Source of the DNA: Frankiaceae bacterium
Lineage (GTDB): Bacteria > Actinomycetota > Actinomycetes > JADGOV01
NCBI GenBank assembly: GCA_017882785.1
Contig: JADGOV010000011.1
Location: forward strand, 1 to 46,332
DNA length: 46,332 nt
Direction: 5' to 3'
Both the position numbers and the translations under genes were made by a program. The notes beneath the pieces were generated by a model, which saw only the letters and a program-made list of their open reading frames with translations, was not told the DNA's origin and searched no databases. This document shows, piece by piece, positions 35,434 to 46,233 of the stretch. Every line of letters begins with the position of its first letter. Within the stretch, counting starts at the first letter, position 1.

Positions 35434-36555
35434 ATGCCGTACCAGCCGATCAAGTTCTACCAAACCGGCAGCTTCGTCGTCGGTAACCGGCTGCTCGACG
35501 TCGAGGCCCGCTCGACGCAGTCCGACCCCAAGCGGGCAAACACGCTCACCTCGGGTCACCGTGCATGCCAGGGCTGTGGCGAGGCGCTCGGCGCCCGGTA
35601 CGCGCTGGACACGGTGAGCCGGGTCACCGGCGGGAAGATGATCGCGTCGAACGCGACCGGTTGCCTGGAGGTGTTCTCCACGCCGTTCCCGGAGACCTCC
35701 TGGCAGATCCCGTGGATCCACTCCCTGTTCGGAAACGCGCCCGCGGTGGCCACCGGCATCGCGGCTGCGATGCGGGTGAAAGGCCGCGATGACGTACGTG
35801 TCGTCGGCCAGGGCGGGGACGGTGGCACGGTGGACATCGGCTTCGGCTGTCTGTCCGGGATGTTCGAGCGCAACGACGACGTGCTCTACATCTGCTACGA
35901 CAACGAGGCGTACATGAACACCGGAGTGCAGCGCTCCGGCGCGACCCCCGGCGGCGCCCGAACCGCGACCACTCAACCCGTGGGTCCGCATCCGGGCAAC
36001 GAGTTCGGCCAGGGCAAGAACCTGCCGCGGATCGCCATGGCCCACGAGATTCCGTACGTTGGCACGGCCACCGTGGCCGACCTTCGCGACCTGGAGTACA
36101 AGGTCGAGAAGGCCATGACCTTCCGCGGCGCCCGGTATCTGCACATCCTCGTCACCTGCCCGCTGGGCTGGGGCTCGGCATCCCGGGACAGCATCCGGAT
36201 CGCCCGGCTCGCCGTGGAAACCGGCATCTTCCCGGTCTTCGAGGCCGAGCGCGGCGAGGTCACCGGGGTTACCAAGATCCGGCGCCGGGTGCCTGTCGAG
36301 GAGTACCTCAAGCTGCAGCGCCGCTACGCCCACCTGTTCGGCAAGAAGCCGCAGCCGGAGATCCTGCACAACATCCAGGCGGCCGCGGATCGCAACATCA
36401 CCCGGTACGGACTGCTCGATGACACCCCGGATGACCTCAAGCCGCCAGGTGAGGCCAAAGACGCCGCCACATCGGGGCACGACGAAGCCCAGCCGGAAGA
36501 CAGCGAGACCGACGCGATGGCACTCACTAGTGAGTCGTTCGAGGGAGCACGTTGA
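35434..36555 (+). CDS. porB: 2-oxoacid:ferredoxin oxidoreductase, beta subunit
   Basis: Beta subunit carrying the TPP pyrophosphate site and one 4Fe-4S cluster. 373 residues. Cluster cysteines are C45 and C48 (ACQGCGE), C77 (NATGCLEV) and C242 (VTCPLGW), spaced as in pyruvate:ferredoxin oxidoreductase. The TPP motif GQGGDGGTVDIG and YDNEAYMNTGVQRS are intact. The last 40 residues form a hydrophilic acidic tail not usual for the family. GAGGGAG lies about 10 bases before ATG 35434. The stop overlaps the next ATG (TGATG). Confidence 0.95.
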   Translation: MPYQPIKFYQTGSFVVGNRLLDVEARSTQSDPKRANTLTSGHRACQGCGEALGARYALDTVSRVTGGKMIASNATGCLEVFSTPFPETSWQIPWIHSLFGNAPAVATGIAAAMRVKGRDDVRVVGQGGDGGTVDIGFGCLSGMFERNDDVLYICYDNEAYMNTGVQRSGATPGGARTATTQPVGPHPGNEFGQGKNLPRIAMAHEIPYVGTATVADLRDLEYKVEKAMTFRGARYLHILVTCPLGWGSASRDSIRIARLAVETGIFPVFEAERGEVTGVTKIRRRVPVEEYLKLQRRYAHLFGKKPQPEILHNIQAAADRNITRYGLLDDTPDDLKPPGEAKDAATSGHDEAQPEDSETDAMALTSESFEGAR

Positions 36556-38186
36556 TGGAGAAGCCGTTTGCGATCACACTCGACGTCGGGACGAGCAAGG
36601 CCAACCACACCGGATCGTGGCGGACTGAGCGGCCGGTCTACATCGACCGCCTGCCACCGTGTAACAACGCCTGTCCGGCCGGGGAGAACATCCAGTCCTG
36701 GCTGTACGCGGCCGAGGAGGGCGGCGAAGGCTACGAGAAGGGCTGGCGGCAGATCATGGCCGACAACCCGTTCCCAGCAATCATGGGCCGGGTGTGCTAC
36801 CACCCCTGCGAGACCTCCTGCAACCGGGCTCAGCTGGACACCGCGGTGGGCATCAACTCCATCGAGCGGTTCCTCGGCGACGAGGCCCTCAAGCAGGGGT
36901 GGAGCATCGAGGTCACCGCGCCGTTGACCGGCAAGCGGGTTCTCGTCGTCGGCGCCGGCCCCTCCGGACTGTCTGCGGCCTACCATCTGCGGCGCGCCGG
37001 TCACGAAGTGGCCATCTTCGACGCCGAGCCGGCCGCCGGCGGCATGATGCGCTACGGCATCCCGAAATACCGGCTGCCACGGGAGATCCTCGACGCCGAG
37101 GTGCAGCGCATCCTCAACATGGGCGTGACGCTCGATCTCAACCGCAAGGTCACCAACGTCGAGGCGGAGATGCGGGCCGGCAACTTCGACGCGGCCTTCC
37201 TTGCCGTCGGTGCCCACATCGGCAAGCGAGCGTACATCCCGGCCGGTGAGGCGGCCAAGATCATGGACGCGATCAGTGTGCTGCACGGCATGGAGGACGC
37301 CGAGCCGCCGATGCTGGGTCGCCGGGTCGTGGTCTACGGCGGTGGCAACACCGCGATGGACGTGGCCAGAACGGCCAAGCGCCTCGGCGCGACGGAGGCG
37401 GTGGTCGTCTACCGGCGCAACCGGGAGAAGATGCCGGCGCACGACTTCGAGGTCACCGAGGCCATCGAAGAGGGCGTTCGGATGAAGTGGCTGTCGACAA
37501 TCAAGCACGCCGACGGCGGAAAGATCCTCATCGAGAAGATGGAGTTGGACGAGACCGGCTTCCCACAGGGGACGGGTGAGATGGAGGAGCTGGAGGCGGA
37601 CTCGGTCGTGCTCGCGCTCGGCCAGGATGCCGACCTCTCCCTGCTCGAGGGTGTCGAAGGCATCGAGTCCGACGGCGGTACGGTCGCGGTCTCGCCGAAC
37701 ATGATGACCGGTCACCCGGGCATCTTCGCCGGCGGTGACATGGTTCCGGACGAGCGGACGGTCACGGTCGGCATCGGCCACGGCAAGCGAGCCGCCCGCA
37801 ACATCGACGCCTGGCTGAGTGGGGTTGCCTACGCCGGAACCCACAAGCACGAGCTGGCCAGCTTCGACAAGCTCAACACCTGGTATTACAGCGACGCTCC
37901 GCAGTCCATGCGGCCCACGCTGGATGTCGCTCGCCGCACCTCCACGTTCGAGGAGGTCGTCGGTGGGCTCGATGAGAACAATGCGGTCTATGAGGCCCGT
38001 CGCTGCCTGTCCTGCGGTAACTGCTTCGAGTGCGACAACTGCTACGGCGTCTGCCCGGACAACTCAGTGATCAAGCTGGGACCTGGCAAGCGGTTCGAGT
38101 TCGACTACGACTACTGCAAGGGCTGCGGTATCTGCGTCGCGGAATGCCCCTGCGGTGCCATCTCGATGGAGCCGGAGACGATCTAG
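36555..38186 (+). CDS. GltD-like NAD(P)/FAD oxidoreductase fused to a PorD-like ferredoxin domain
   Basis: A 543-residue electron-transfer protein. The N-terminal cluster region has PPCNNACPAGENIQSW and GRVCYHPCETSCNR. Next comes the FAD motif VVGAGPSGLSAAYHLR, GGMMRYGIPKYRLP, the NADP motif VVYGGGNTAMDVARTAKRLG and FAGGDMV. The C-terminus is a two-cluster ferredoxin domain: C484-x2-C487-x2-C490-x2-C493-x2-C496-x3-C500 and CKGCGICVAECPCGA from C521. The order of domains suggests electrons from POR enter the C-terminal clusters and leave through FAD to NAD(P), or the reverse. ATG 36555 (GAGGGAG at 36541-36547, 7 bases) is preferred to the TTG one codon earlier. It is the last gene of the por operon. 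Confidence 0.9.
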   Translation: MEKPFAITLDVGTSKANHTGSWRTERPVYIDRLPPCNNACPAGENIQSWLYAAEEGGEGYEKGWRQIMADNPFPAIMGRVCYHPCETSCNRAQLDTAVGINSIERFLGDEALKQGWSIEVTAPLTGKRVLVVGAGPSGLSAAYHLRRAGHEVAIFDAEPAAGGMMRYGIPKYRLPREILDAEVQRILNMGVTLDLNRKVTNVEAEMRAGNFDAAFLAVGAHIGKRAYIPAGEAAKIMDAISVLHGMEDAEPPMLGRRVVVYGGGNTAMDVARTAKRLGATEAVVVYRRNREKMPAHDFEVTEAIEEGVRMKWLSTIKHADGGKILIEKMELDETGFPQGTGEMEELEADSVVLALGQDADLSLLEGVEGIESDGGTVAVSPNMMTGHPGIFAGGDMVPDERTVTVGIGHGKRAARNIDAWLSGVAYAGTHKHELASFDKLNTWYYSDAPQSMRPTLDVARRTSTFEEVVGGLDENNAVYEARRCLSCGNCFECDNCYGVCPDNSVIKLGPGKRFEFDYDYCKGCGICVAECPCGAISMEPETI

Positions 38187-38223
38187 CTCCTCGCTCAGGC
38201 GGGGGCCCCGGTGGGGCGCGGTG

Positions 38224-38252
38224 CCGGGTGCTCGACAAAGGCGAGCACCCGG
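38224..38252 (+). terminator. Hairpin terminator of the por operon
   Basis: A perfect 11-bp stem, CCGGGTGCTCG (38224-38234) and CGAGCACCCGG (38242-38252), with a 7-base loop ACAAAGG, 37 bases after the operon's last stop. Confidence 0.75.
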
Positions 38253-38433
38253 GAGGACATGAATCGGGCGGTGCGGACGGGGGGATGCCGCCACGGGTCA
38301 CTTCGGTGACTTCCACGAGCCCGCGACCGGTCCTGATGTCCACCCGTCGCCCGGCCAGGTGGCCCGGATCTCATACGTCACCTCGACCCATCGACCGTGC
38401 AGAAGCGGAGCACTGGAAGTACCGTCTCCCGTT

Positions 38434-40695
38434 GTGAAGATCGCGTCGTCGGGGGTGCCGATCAGCAGACTTCGGCGCGCCCTGGCCGAACGCGATCCTG
38501 GCCTCGCGGGCCTGCGCCGCGCGGTTCGGGTGACCTTGGCGGCGACGGCCGCGTTCTACACCGCCCGTTACGCCTTCGGCGACCCCACCATGGCCACCTA
38601 CGCCGCGTTCGGCGCGATCGCCATGGGCGCTCTGTCCCAGGTGGAAGGGGCACCGGCGGCGCGCACCAGAACCTACTTCGCGGCCTTCCTCACGGGCCTC
38701 GTGCTGGTCACCCTCGGGACCTACCTCGCCCGGTCGACCGCCGCTGCCACGGCCGGCATGCTGGTCGTCGGCTTTGCCATCGCGTTCGCCGCGGTCGGCG
38801 GCGGGCGGTTCTCCGGGGTCGGCAACGGCCTGCAACTGTTCTACATCCTGCCCTCGTTTCCGCCCTACGCCCCGCACACGCTGGACTCGCGACTGGCCGG
38901 ACTGGCCTTGGGCATCGGCCTGATCGCCCTCGCCGACCGGTTGCTTCTCCCCGCCGCGGATCCGGGGCGCTACGAGGACGTGCTGGCTCCGGCCGCGGCG
39001 GCGGTCGCGGACTACCTGGAGGGGTTGGGTCACGTCGTCGGGCATGGTGACCGCGACGGGGCGACACCCGGTGAGGACGACGCGCTCGCGCGGCAGGCGG
39101 CCGCCGCCGAGGCCGCGGTGAGTGCGGCCCGGCCCAGTCAGCTTCCCGCTGTGGTTCGTCCCGGGTCACCGACCCATCACGATCTCGCCCTCGCCCACGT
39201 CGGGGAGGCGGTCCGGGAGACGCTTGCCTGCGGGCTGCGGATGCGACAGGTGACCCTGAAGGGACCCATCCGGGTCATCGAGCCACTCCGCCAGCTCCTC
39301 GATGCCTGTACGACGACGTTGCGAACCACCGCAAGCGCCCTTGCCAGAGGCGAGGTCCCGCCGAGCCCCGCGAGTCTCCTGGAAGCGGACGCGACATGGG
39401 TCGCGAGCCGGATGCGGCACTTCGAGGAGGGCCACGCACGCGGGCCCCGCATCGAGGAGCGGATCGCCGTGGCCGGTCTGGTCAGCGAGATGGCGGCGGC
39501 GGCGGCCATTGCCACCGACGGGGTCCGAGTGGCGTTCGGTGGCACCCTGTCCAGTCCGAGCGAACGTGAGGGCATGTGGTACGCGGGCCGCCCGACCTGG
39601 AAGCTGTGGGTCCACCGGTTCCGGGTCAACCTCGATCTCCGCTCGGTCGCCCTCCGCAATGCCGTCCGGGTCGGGATGGCGCTGGCCGCGGCCCGATTGA
39701 TCGTCCCCGTGTTCGACCTCAGTCACGGATTCTGGGTGCTGCTGGCCACCCTCACGCTGATGCGGACCAGCGCCGCCGACACCCGGTCAGCCCTCCCCGC
39801 GGCCTTCGCCGGGACGCTCGTCGGGGCCGTGGCCGGGGCCGGCCTCCTGCTCCTCGGGGGGGACTCCCCCGTCGTCTACCAGGTGGCACTGCCGATCGTC
39901 CTTCTCCTGGCCCTCGGCCTCGGCACCCTGCTGGGCCCGGCCGTCGCGCAGGCCGGCTTCACCCTGGTCGTCACCTGCATCTTCGTGCAGCTGGCTCCGG
40001 CCACCTGGGAGTTGACGGAGACCCGCCTCATCGACGTCGTCATCGGCGGGGCGCTGGGCGCCGGCATCGGCCTACTGGCCTGGCCCCGCGGCGCCGGCGG
40101 CCAGCTGCACCGGGAGGCGGCTCGATGCCTGCGCTCGTGCGCGGTCTACGTCCGCGCGGCAGCGGCTGGGCTCACCGGGGTGCCGACCTCTGATGCCGCC
40201 CGGAAGCGGGCCCGGTTGGAGCTCTCCTATCTGGAGTCGGTCCGCCTGCAGGCCTTGCACGAGCGCCAGGGGCCGTCGCTGACCGACGTCGACTGGCAGG
40301 TCGTCCTCGTCGCCGCGCACCGGTTGCTCCGCGGCGGTGAGGCGCTCGCGCGACGCTACCCCGCGCCGGCCCCGCTGCCCTGGTCGGAGGCGACCGCGCT
40401 GGTGCAGGCCCGTTCCGGCGGAGTAGCGAACACCTACGACAGCCTGGCAGCGGCCATCGGTGACGGGGCAGGGTTCACGCCCATGTCCTCGGTCACTCTG
40501 GAGGGGGAAGCGATCTGGCTGCGGTGGATGCTCGCGGCCGGCCACCCCGACCCGGCCGTCCTGCGCGTGCTGGACACCGCGACCTGGCTCGTCGGCCTGG
40601 CCGACGACGTCAATCGAGCGGGGGCCCGGATGATATTGACGTCCTCGGATGCCGTGGCCGAGGCCGTTACGACCGGCGGCGGGCGCCCGGGCTGA
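38434..40695 (+). CDS. FUSC-family membrane protein (aromatic-acid/fusaric-acid exporter-like)
   Basis: A 753-residue protein built as two FUSC halves. The first membrane block covers about residues 30-160 (ATAAFYTARYAFGDPTMAT, GLQLFYILPSFPPYAP), then a long soluble region, then a second block at about 410-550 (GFWVLLATLTLMRTSAAD, LLALGLGTLLGPAVAQAG). This matches bacterial FUSC/YccS-type exporters of aromatic or weak organic acids. The start is uncertain: GTG 38434 and GTG 38455 are possible and neither has a clear Shine-Dalgarno. It lies between the por terminator and the convergent kbl gene, with 12 bases to the latter. Export of acidic fermentation products is conceivable but unproven. 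Confidence 0.83.
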   Translation: MKIASSGVPISRLRRALAERDPGLAGLRRAVRVTLAATAAFYTARYAFGDPTMATYAAFGAIAMGALSQVEGAPAARTRTYFAAFLTGLVLVTLGTYLARSTAAATAGMLVVGFAIAFAAVGGGRFSGVGNGLQLFYILPSFPPYAPHTLDSRLAGLALGIGLIALADRLLLPAADPGRYEDVLAPAAAAVADYLEGLGHVVGHGDRDGATPGEDDALARQAAAAEAAVSAARPSQLPAVVRPGSPTHHDLALAHVGEAVRETLACGLRMRQVTLKGPIRVIEPLRQLLDACTTTLRTTASALARGEVPPSPASLLEADATWVASRMRHFEEGHARGPRIEERIAVAGLVSEMAAAAAIATDGVRVAFGGTLSSPSEREGMWYAGRPTWKLWVHRFRVNLDLRSVALRNAVRVGMALAAARLIVPVFDLSHGFWVLLATLTLMRTSAADTRSALPAAFAGTLVGAVAGAGLLLLGGDSPVVYQVALPIVLLLALGLGTLLGPAVAQAGFTLVVTCIFVQLAPATWELTETRLIDVVIGGALGAGIGLLAWPRGAGGQLHREAARCLRSCAVYVRAAAAGLTGVPTSDAARKRARLELSYLESVRLQALHERQGPSLTDVDWQVVLVAAHRLLRGGEALARRYPAPAPLPWSEATALVQARSGGVANTYDSLAAAIGDGAGFTPMSSVTLEGEAIWLRWMLAAGHPDPAVLRVLDTATWLVGLADDVNRAGARMILTSSDAVAEAVTTGGGRPG

Positions 40696-40707
40696 ACCCG
40701 GTCCCGG

Positions 40708-41889
<1,182 letters not shown>

Positions 41890-41937
41890 CGACTCTCTCC
41901 CCTCGGCTCCGGAGTAGCGCTTCGTTGCTGTGGCAGG

Positions 41938-42969
41938 TCAGCCGTCGGCCCAGTTCAGCAGGACCTTGCCGCAGGAACCGGCCCGCGCGGTGTCGAAGGC
42001 CTGTTGGAAGTCCGCCGCGTCGTAGCGATGGGTGACCACCGGGGCGATGTCGACACCAGACTGGGTGAGCACCGACATCTCATACCAGGTCTCGAACATC
42101 TGCCGGCCGTAGATGCCCCGGATCGTCAGCATGTTGAGCACCACCCGGGCCCAGTCGATGCCGAACTCGTGCGTGGGCAGCCCGAGCAGGGCGATCCGCC
42201 CGCCGTGGCGCATGGCGGCGAGCATGTCCCGCAGCGCGGAAGGTTGACCGGACATCTCCAGGCCGACGTCGAAGCCCTCCCGCATGCCCAACTGCTCCAT
42301 CGCCTCCGCCACACTCGTCGACCGCACGTCGACCGCCAGCGTCACGCCAACCGCGCGGGCCAGGTCGAGCCGGTACGCGCCGACATCGGTGATCACGATG
42401 TGCCGGGCGCCGGCGTGCCGGGCGACGATCGCGGCCATGATGCCGATCGGACCGGCTCCGGTGATCAGTACGTCCTCACCGAGGACCGGGAAGGTCAGCG
42501 CGGTGTGCACCGCGTTGCCGAACGGGTCGAAGATCGCCGCCACGTCGAGATCGATGTCCGGCGGATGCCGCCACACGTTCGTCGCGGGCAGCGCAATGAA
42601 CTCGGCGAAGGCCCCGGGCGAGGTGACGCCGACACTCTTTGTCCGGGCGCATTCCACCCGCCGACCGGCCATGCAGTTGCGGCAGCGGCCGCAGACGAGA
42701 TGCCCCTCGCCGCTGACCAGATCTCCGACCTGCAGGTCGGCGACATCCGTGCCCGCCTCGACGATGCGACCCACGAACTCGTGGCCGACGACGAGCGGGA
42801 CGGGGATGTGTGCCTGCGCCCAGGAGTCCCAGGACTCGATGTGCAGGTCCGTGCCGCAGAGCCCGGTACGCAGCACCCGGATCAGCACGTCGTCCCGACC
42901 GACGGGAGGGACCGCCACGTCGATGTAGACCAGGCCGGGCTCGGCCGCCGCCTTGACCAGCGCCTTCAC
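41938..42969 (-). CDS. tdh: L-threonine 3-dehydrogenase
   Basis: Zinc-dependent medium-chain dehydrogenase oxidising threonine to 2-amino-3-oxobutyrate with NAD. 343 residues, as in E. coli Tdh. Catalytic zinc ligands C38 (GLCGTDLHI), H63 and E64 (GHEFVG), structural zinc cysteines C93, C96, C99 and C107, and the NAD motif [10 protein letters not shown] are all present. The start is GTG 42969 with GGAGGAGG (minus strand, 42976-42983) at 6 bases, a strong site. The kbl gene downstream completes the pathway, so tdh rather than another alcohol dehydrogenase is well supported. Confidence 0.95.
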   Translation of the reverse strand: MKALVKAAAEPGLVYIDVAVPPVGRDDVLIRVLRTGLCGTDLHIESWDSWAQAHIPVPLVVGHEFVGRIVEAGTDVADLQVGDLVSGEGHLVCGRCRNCMAGRRVECARTKSVGVTSPGAFAEFIALPATNVWRHPPDIDLDVAAIFDPFGNAVHTALTFPVLGEDVLITGAGPIGIMAAIVARHAGARHIVITDVGAYRLDLARAVGVTLAVDVRSTSVAEAMEQLGMREGFDVGLEMSGQPSALRDMLAAMRHGGRIALLGLPTHEFGIDWARVVLNMLTIRGIYGRQMFETWYEMSVLTQSGVDIAPVVTHRYDAADFQQAFDTARAGSCGKVLLNWADG

Positions 42970-43028
42970 CCGGCACCTCCTCCACGACCGCCGCCAGAAC
43001 CAGCCCCACGCGGCCGGGTCACCCTAAC

Positions 43029-43967
43029 TCAGTTGTCGCCGATCGCCTCGGGGTAGCGACCAGTGGGGGTCACGATCGTGCCCGCCGTGCCGGCGAGGAT
43101 GGCCGACGCGTCCTCCATCGCGCCGACAGCGGCCATGTCGCCGGTGATCTCGACGAATCGACACAGGGCCTCCACCTTCGGCCCCATCGAGCCGGCGGCG
43201 AAGTCGAAGGTGCGCATCTGGGCAGGTGTGGAGTGCGTGATCGGCGTCTCCGTCGGGGTGCCGAAATTCAGCAGTACGCAGGGCACGTCGGTCAGGAGCA
43301 ACAAGGCGTCGGCCTCTAGGGCCTCGGCGAGGATGGAGGCAGTGAGGTCCTTGTCGACCACCGCCTCCACGCCTTCGAGGTGCCCGCGCTCGTTGCGGAT
43401 CGCCGGGACGCCGCCGCCCCCGGCGGAGACGACGACCGCGCCAGAGTTGAGCAGCAGCCTTATCAGGCGGGTCTCGACCACCCGTTGCGGCCGCGGGGAG
43501 GGCACGACCCGCCGCCAGTACGCGCCGTCGGGCTTCACCGTCCAGCCACGGTCAGCGGCCAGTCGCCTCGCCGTCGCCTCGTCGTAGACCTCGCCGACGA
43601 ACTTCGTCGGATTGTCGAAGGCCGGGTCGGCGACGGAGACCAGCGTCTGATTGATCAACGCGGCGACCTGCCGGCCCGGCAGCGCGTTCTGCATGGCCTG
43701 CAGTAGCCAGTACCCGATCATCCCCTGGGTCTGCGCGCCGAGCACGTCGAACGGGTACGGCGTGGTGAGGCTGGGATCCGAGGCGCTCTGCAGGGCCAGC
43801 ACCCCCACCTGTGGCCCGTTCCCGTGGGTCAGCACGAGCTGGTGGTCGTGTGCCAGTGGCGCGAGCGCCGACACCGCGCGTCGGACGTTGGCGACCTGCA
43901 CGTCGGCGTCGGGCTTCTGCCCGCGGCGCAGCAGCGCGTTCCCGCCGAGCGCAACGACGATGCGCAC
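43029..43967 (-). CDS. arcC: Carbamate kinase
   Basis: Makes ATP from carbamoyl phosphate and ADP, the energy-yielding step of the arginine deiminase pathway. 312 residues. VALGGNALLRRGQ at the N-terminus, THGNGPQVG, GMIGYWLLQAMQN, VVSAGGGGVPAI, DKDLTASILAEAL and GSMGPKVEA are family signatures. The GTG start lies 2 bases after the arcB stop, so the two are tightly coupled. Confidence 0.97.
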   Translation of the reverse strand: MRIVVALGGNALLRRGQKPDADVQVANVRRAVSALAPLAHDHQLVLTHGNGPQVGVLALQSASDPSLTTPYPFDVLGAQTQGMIGYWLLQAMQNALPGRQVAALINQTLVSVADPAFDNPTKFVGEVYDEATARRLAADRGWTVKPDGAYWRRVVPSPRPQRVVETRLIRLLLNSGAVVVSAGGGGVPAIRNERGHLEGVEAVVDKDLTASILAEALEADALLLLTDVPCVLLNFGTPTETPITHSTPAQMRTFDFAAGSMGPKVEALCRFVEITGDMAAVGAMEDASAILAGTAGTIVTPTGRYPEAIGDN

Positions 43968-43969
43968 CC

Positions 43970-44971
43970 TCAGCCGGCCACGGTGGCGACGAGGATCGCC
44001 TTGATGGTGTGCATGCGGTTCTCCGCCTGGTCAAAGACGATCGAGTGCGCCGACTCGAAGACCTCGTCGGTGACCTCCAGAGACTCCTCGCCGGTCGCGG
44101 CGAGGATCTGGGCACCGACCGTGGTGTTGCGGTCGTGCAGGGCCGGCAGGCAGTGCAGGAACCGCACGTCCGGGTTGCCGGTGGCGCGGAGTACGTCCAT
44201 CGTCACCCGGTAGGGCCTCAGCAGCCGGATCCGTTCCCCCCAGGCCTCCTTGGGCTCACCCATGGAGACCCAGACGTCGGTGTAGACGTAGTCCACACCG
44301 CGTACGCCAGCCTCGACGTCCTCGGTGCGGGTGAGGCGGGCACCGGTGGCCGCCGCCACCTCCTCGGCTGCGGTGACAACGCTGTCGTGGTTCCACTGTT
44401 CTCCGGGTGCAACGATCCGCACGTCCATGCCCATCAGGGCGCCGGCGATGAGCAGGGAGTTGCCGACGTTGTTCCGGGCGTCCCCCAGATAGGCGAACGC
44501 GATGTCGGAGTCCGGCTTGGCGCTGTGCTCCCGCATGGTCAACACGTCGCACAACGTCTGGGTGGGATGCCACTGGTCGGTGAGGCCGTTCCAGACCGGC
44601 ACGCCGGCGTACGCCCCGAGCGTCTCGACGAGCGCCTGCGCCGAGCCGCGGAACTCGATGCCGTCGTAGAACCGTCCCAGCACCCGTGCGGTGTCCTTGA
44701 TCGATTCCTTGTGGCCGATCTGGGACCCCTCCGAGTCCAGATAGGTGACGTGCGCACCCTGGTCATGTGCGGCGACCTCGAAGGCGCAGCGGGTCCGGGT
44801 CGAGGTCTTCTCGAAGATCAGGGCGAAGTTCTTGCCGGTCAGCTGTGGTCGTTCGGACCCGTCACGCTTCGCTCGCTTGAGGTCGGCGGCCCGGTCGAGC
44901 AGGAAACGCCACTCGGCAGGGGTGAAGTCGAGCTCCTTGAGGAAGTTGCGGTCGCGCAGGTTGACGGACAC
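43970..44971 (-). CDS. arcB: Ornithine carbamoyltransferase (catabolic)
   Basis: Phosphorolysis of citrulline to ornithine and carbamoyl phosphate, judged catabolic from its place between arcA and arcC. 333 residues. STRTRCAFE (57-65) binds carbamoyl phosphate; a DVWVSMGE loop and HCLPAL carrying the catalytic Cys are intact. The start GTG 44971 has GGAGGAG (minus strand, 44977-44983) at 5 bases. The sequence alone does not separate catabolic from anabolic forms. Confidence 0.96.
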   Translation of the reverse strand: MSVNLRDRNFLKELDFTPAEWRFLLDRAADLKRAKRDGSERPQLTGKNFALIFEKTSTRTRCAFEVAAHDQGAHVTYLDSEGSQIGHKESIKDTARVLGRFYDGIEFRGSAQALVETLGAYAGVPVWNGLTDQWHPTQTLCDVLTMREHSAKPDSDIAFAYLGDARNNVGNSLLIAGALMGMDVRIVAPGEQWNHDSVVTAAEEVAAATGARLTRTEDVEAGVRGVDYVYTDVWVSMGEPKEAWGERIRLLRPYRVTMDVLRATGNPDVRFLHCLPALHDRNTTVGAQILAATGEESLEVTDEVFESAHSIVFDQAENRMHTIKAILVATVAG

Positions 44972-44986
44972 CGTGGCTCCTCCTCT

Positions 44987-46216
44987 CTAGACGGGGTCGC
45001 GCTCGATCGGACAGCTCATGCAGCGGGGGCCACCGCGGCCCCGGCCCAACTCGCTGCCGGCGATGCTGACGACGTCGATGCCGGCGTCGCGGAGGTAGGT
45101 GTTGGTGGTGACGTTGCGTTCGTAGCCGACGATGACACCCGGCTCGATGGCGAGGAAGTTGTTGCCGTCGTCCCACTGTTCGCGCTGGGCGGCCCGGACG
45201 TCCTCGTTGGTGCGCAGAACGTTGACCTTGTCCAGGCCCAGAGTCTGGGCAATGGCCTCGAACAGGTCGGCGTTCTCGATGACCTCCAATCCGTGAGGGT
45301 CCTCCGGGTCGGCGGCCGGATAGATGCTCCAGGACCGCAGCCGGCCTTCCAGGAACGGGTACATCACGAAGCTGTCCCGGTCGATCATCGTCATCACGGT
45401 GTCGAGGTGCATCATTGCCCGCGAGTGCGGCAGTTCGATCGCGATGATCTTTGTGGCGCCGCCTCGGGAGAACATGCCGCGGGCCAGGTTCTCCACCCCC
45501 ATCGCGGTGGTCCGTTCACTGAGACCGACCATGATCGCTCCATGCCCGAGGACGTGGATGTCGCCGCCCTCGAGGGTGGCGGGGTGGTGGCCCGCTGCGT
45601 CCCCGCCGTACCAGAACTCGAAGTCCTCCCCGACGAACAGTGGATGGAAGTGATAGATCGCGCTGCTGTGCACCGACTCCCGCCGCCGGGCCTCCTTCGC
45701 CATCGGGTTGATGGTGACCCCGCCGTACAGCCACGCCGAGTTGTCCCGCTGGAACAGGTGGTTCGGCACCGGTGGCAGCAGGAAGTCGTCGCGGTGCATC
45801 AGCTCCCAGCGCAGGCTGTTCGCCTTCAGCCCAGCCAGATCACTCTTGATGATGCCGCCGATGAGCAGTTCGGCCAGCCGGGCGCTCTGCTCCTCCTCGG
45901 CGAAGGCCCGCAGCGGCAGGACGAGGGTGTGACCCACGCTGTCCTCGGTGAACGTGCGGTCCAACACCCACGTCCGCGCCTGCGGATTGTCCAGCACGTC
46001 GGTGAGCAGCTGGGCGAAGAGGTGGACGGTGACGCCCCTGTCGCGCAGTTCCTGGGCGAAGGCGTCATGTTCCTCGCGGGCCCGGGCGGCCCAGAGGATG
46101 TCGTCGAAGAGCAGGTCACCGACGTTGGTGGGGGTGAGCCGGGACAGCTCCAGCCCCGGCCGATGCAGGATCACCTGGCGGAGCTTGCCGACCTCGGAGT
46201 GCACGCCGAGCGCCAT
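44987..46216 (-). CDS. arcA: Arginine deiminase
   Basis: Hydrolyses arginine to citrulline and ammonia, the first step of the deiminase pathway. 409 residues, full length. [17 protein letters not shown] opens the protein; [40 protein letters not shown] with the catalytic His, and [17 protein letters not shown] are in order. The catalytic Cys is C399. The usual MSMP after it is MSCP here, adding C402 three residues away. ATG 46216 matches the family start, although the frame extends to 46309. First recognised gene of the operon, 15 bases before arcB. Confidence 0.97.
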   Translation of the reverse strand: MALGVHSEVGKLRQVILHRPGLELSRLTPTNVGDLLFDDILWAARAREEHDAFAQELRDRGVTVHLFAQLLTDVLDNPQARTWVLDRTFTEDSVGHTLVLPLRAFAEEEQSARLAELLIGGIIKSDLAGLKANSLRWELMHRDDFLLPPVPNHLFQRDNSAWLYGGVTINPMAKEARRRESVHSSAIYHFHPLFVGEDFEFWYGGDAAGHHPATLEGGDIHVLGHGAIMVGLSERTTAMGVENLARGMFSRGGATKIIAIELPHSRAMMHLDTVMTMIDRDSFVMYPFLEGRLRSWSIYPAADPEDPHGLEVIENADLFEAIAQTLGLDKVNVLRTNEDVRAAQREQWDDGNNFLAIEPGVIVGYERNVTTNTYLRDAGIDVVSIAGSELGRGRGGPRCMSCPIERDPV

Positions 46217-46233
46217 GACAGTCCGTTCCCTTC

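Noticed and set aside
38253-38433. Small minus-strand frames between the por terminator and the FUSC gene
   Set aside because: Fragments such as RWVEVTYEIRATWPG look protein-like but end within a few codons in frame; there is no start with a Shine-Dalgarno and no family match, so I do not call a gene.
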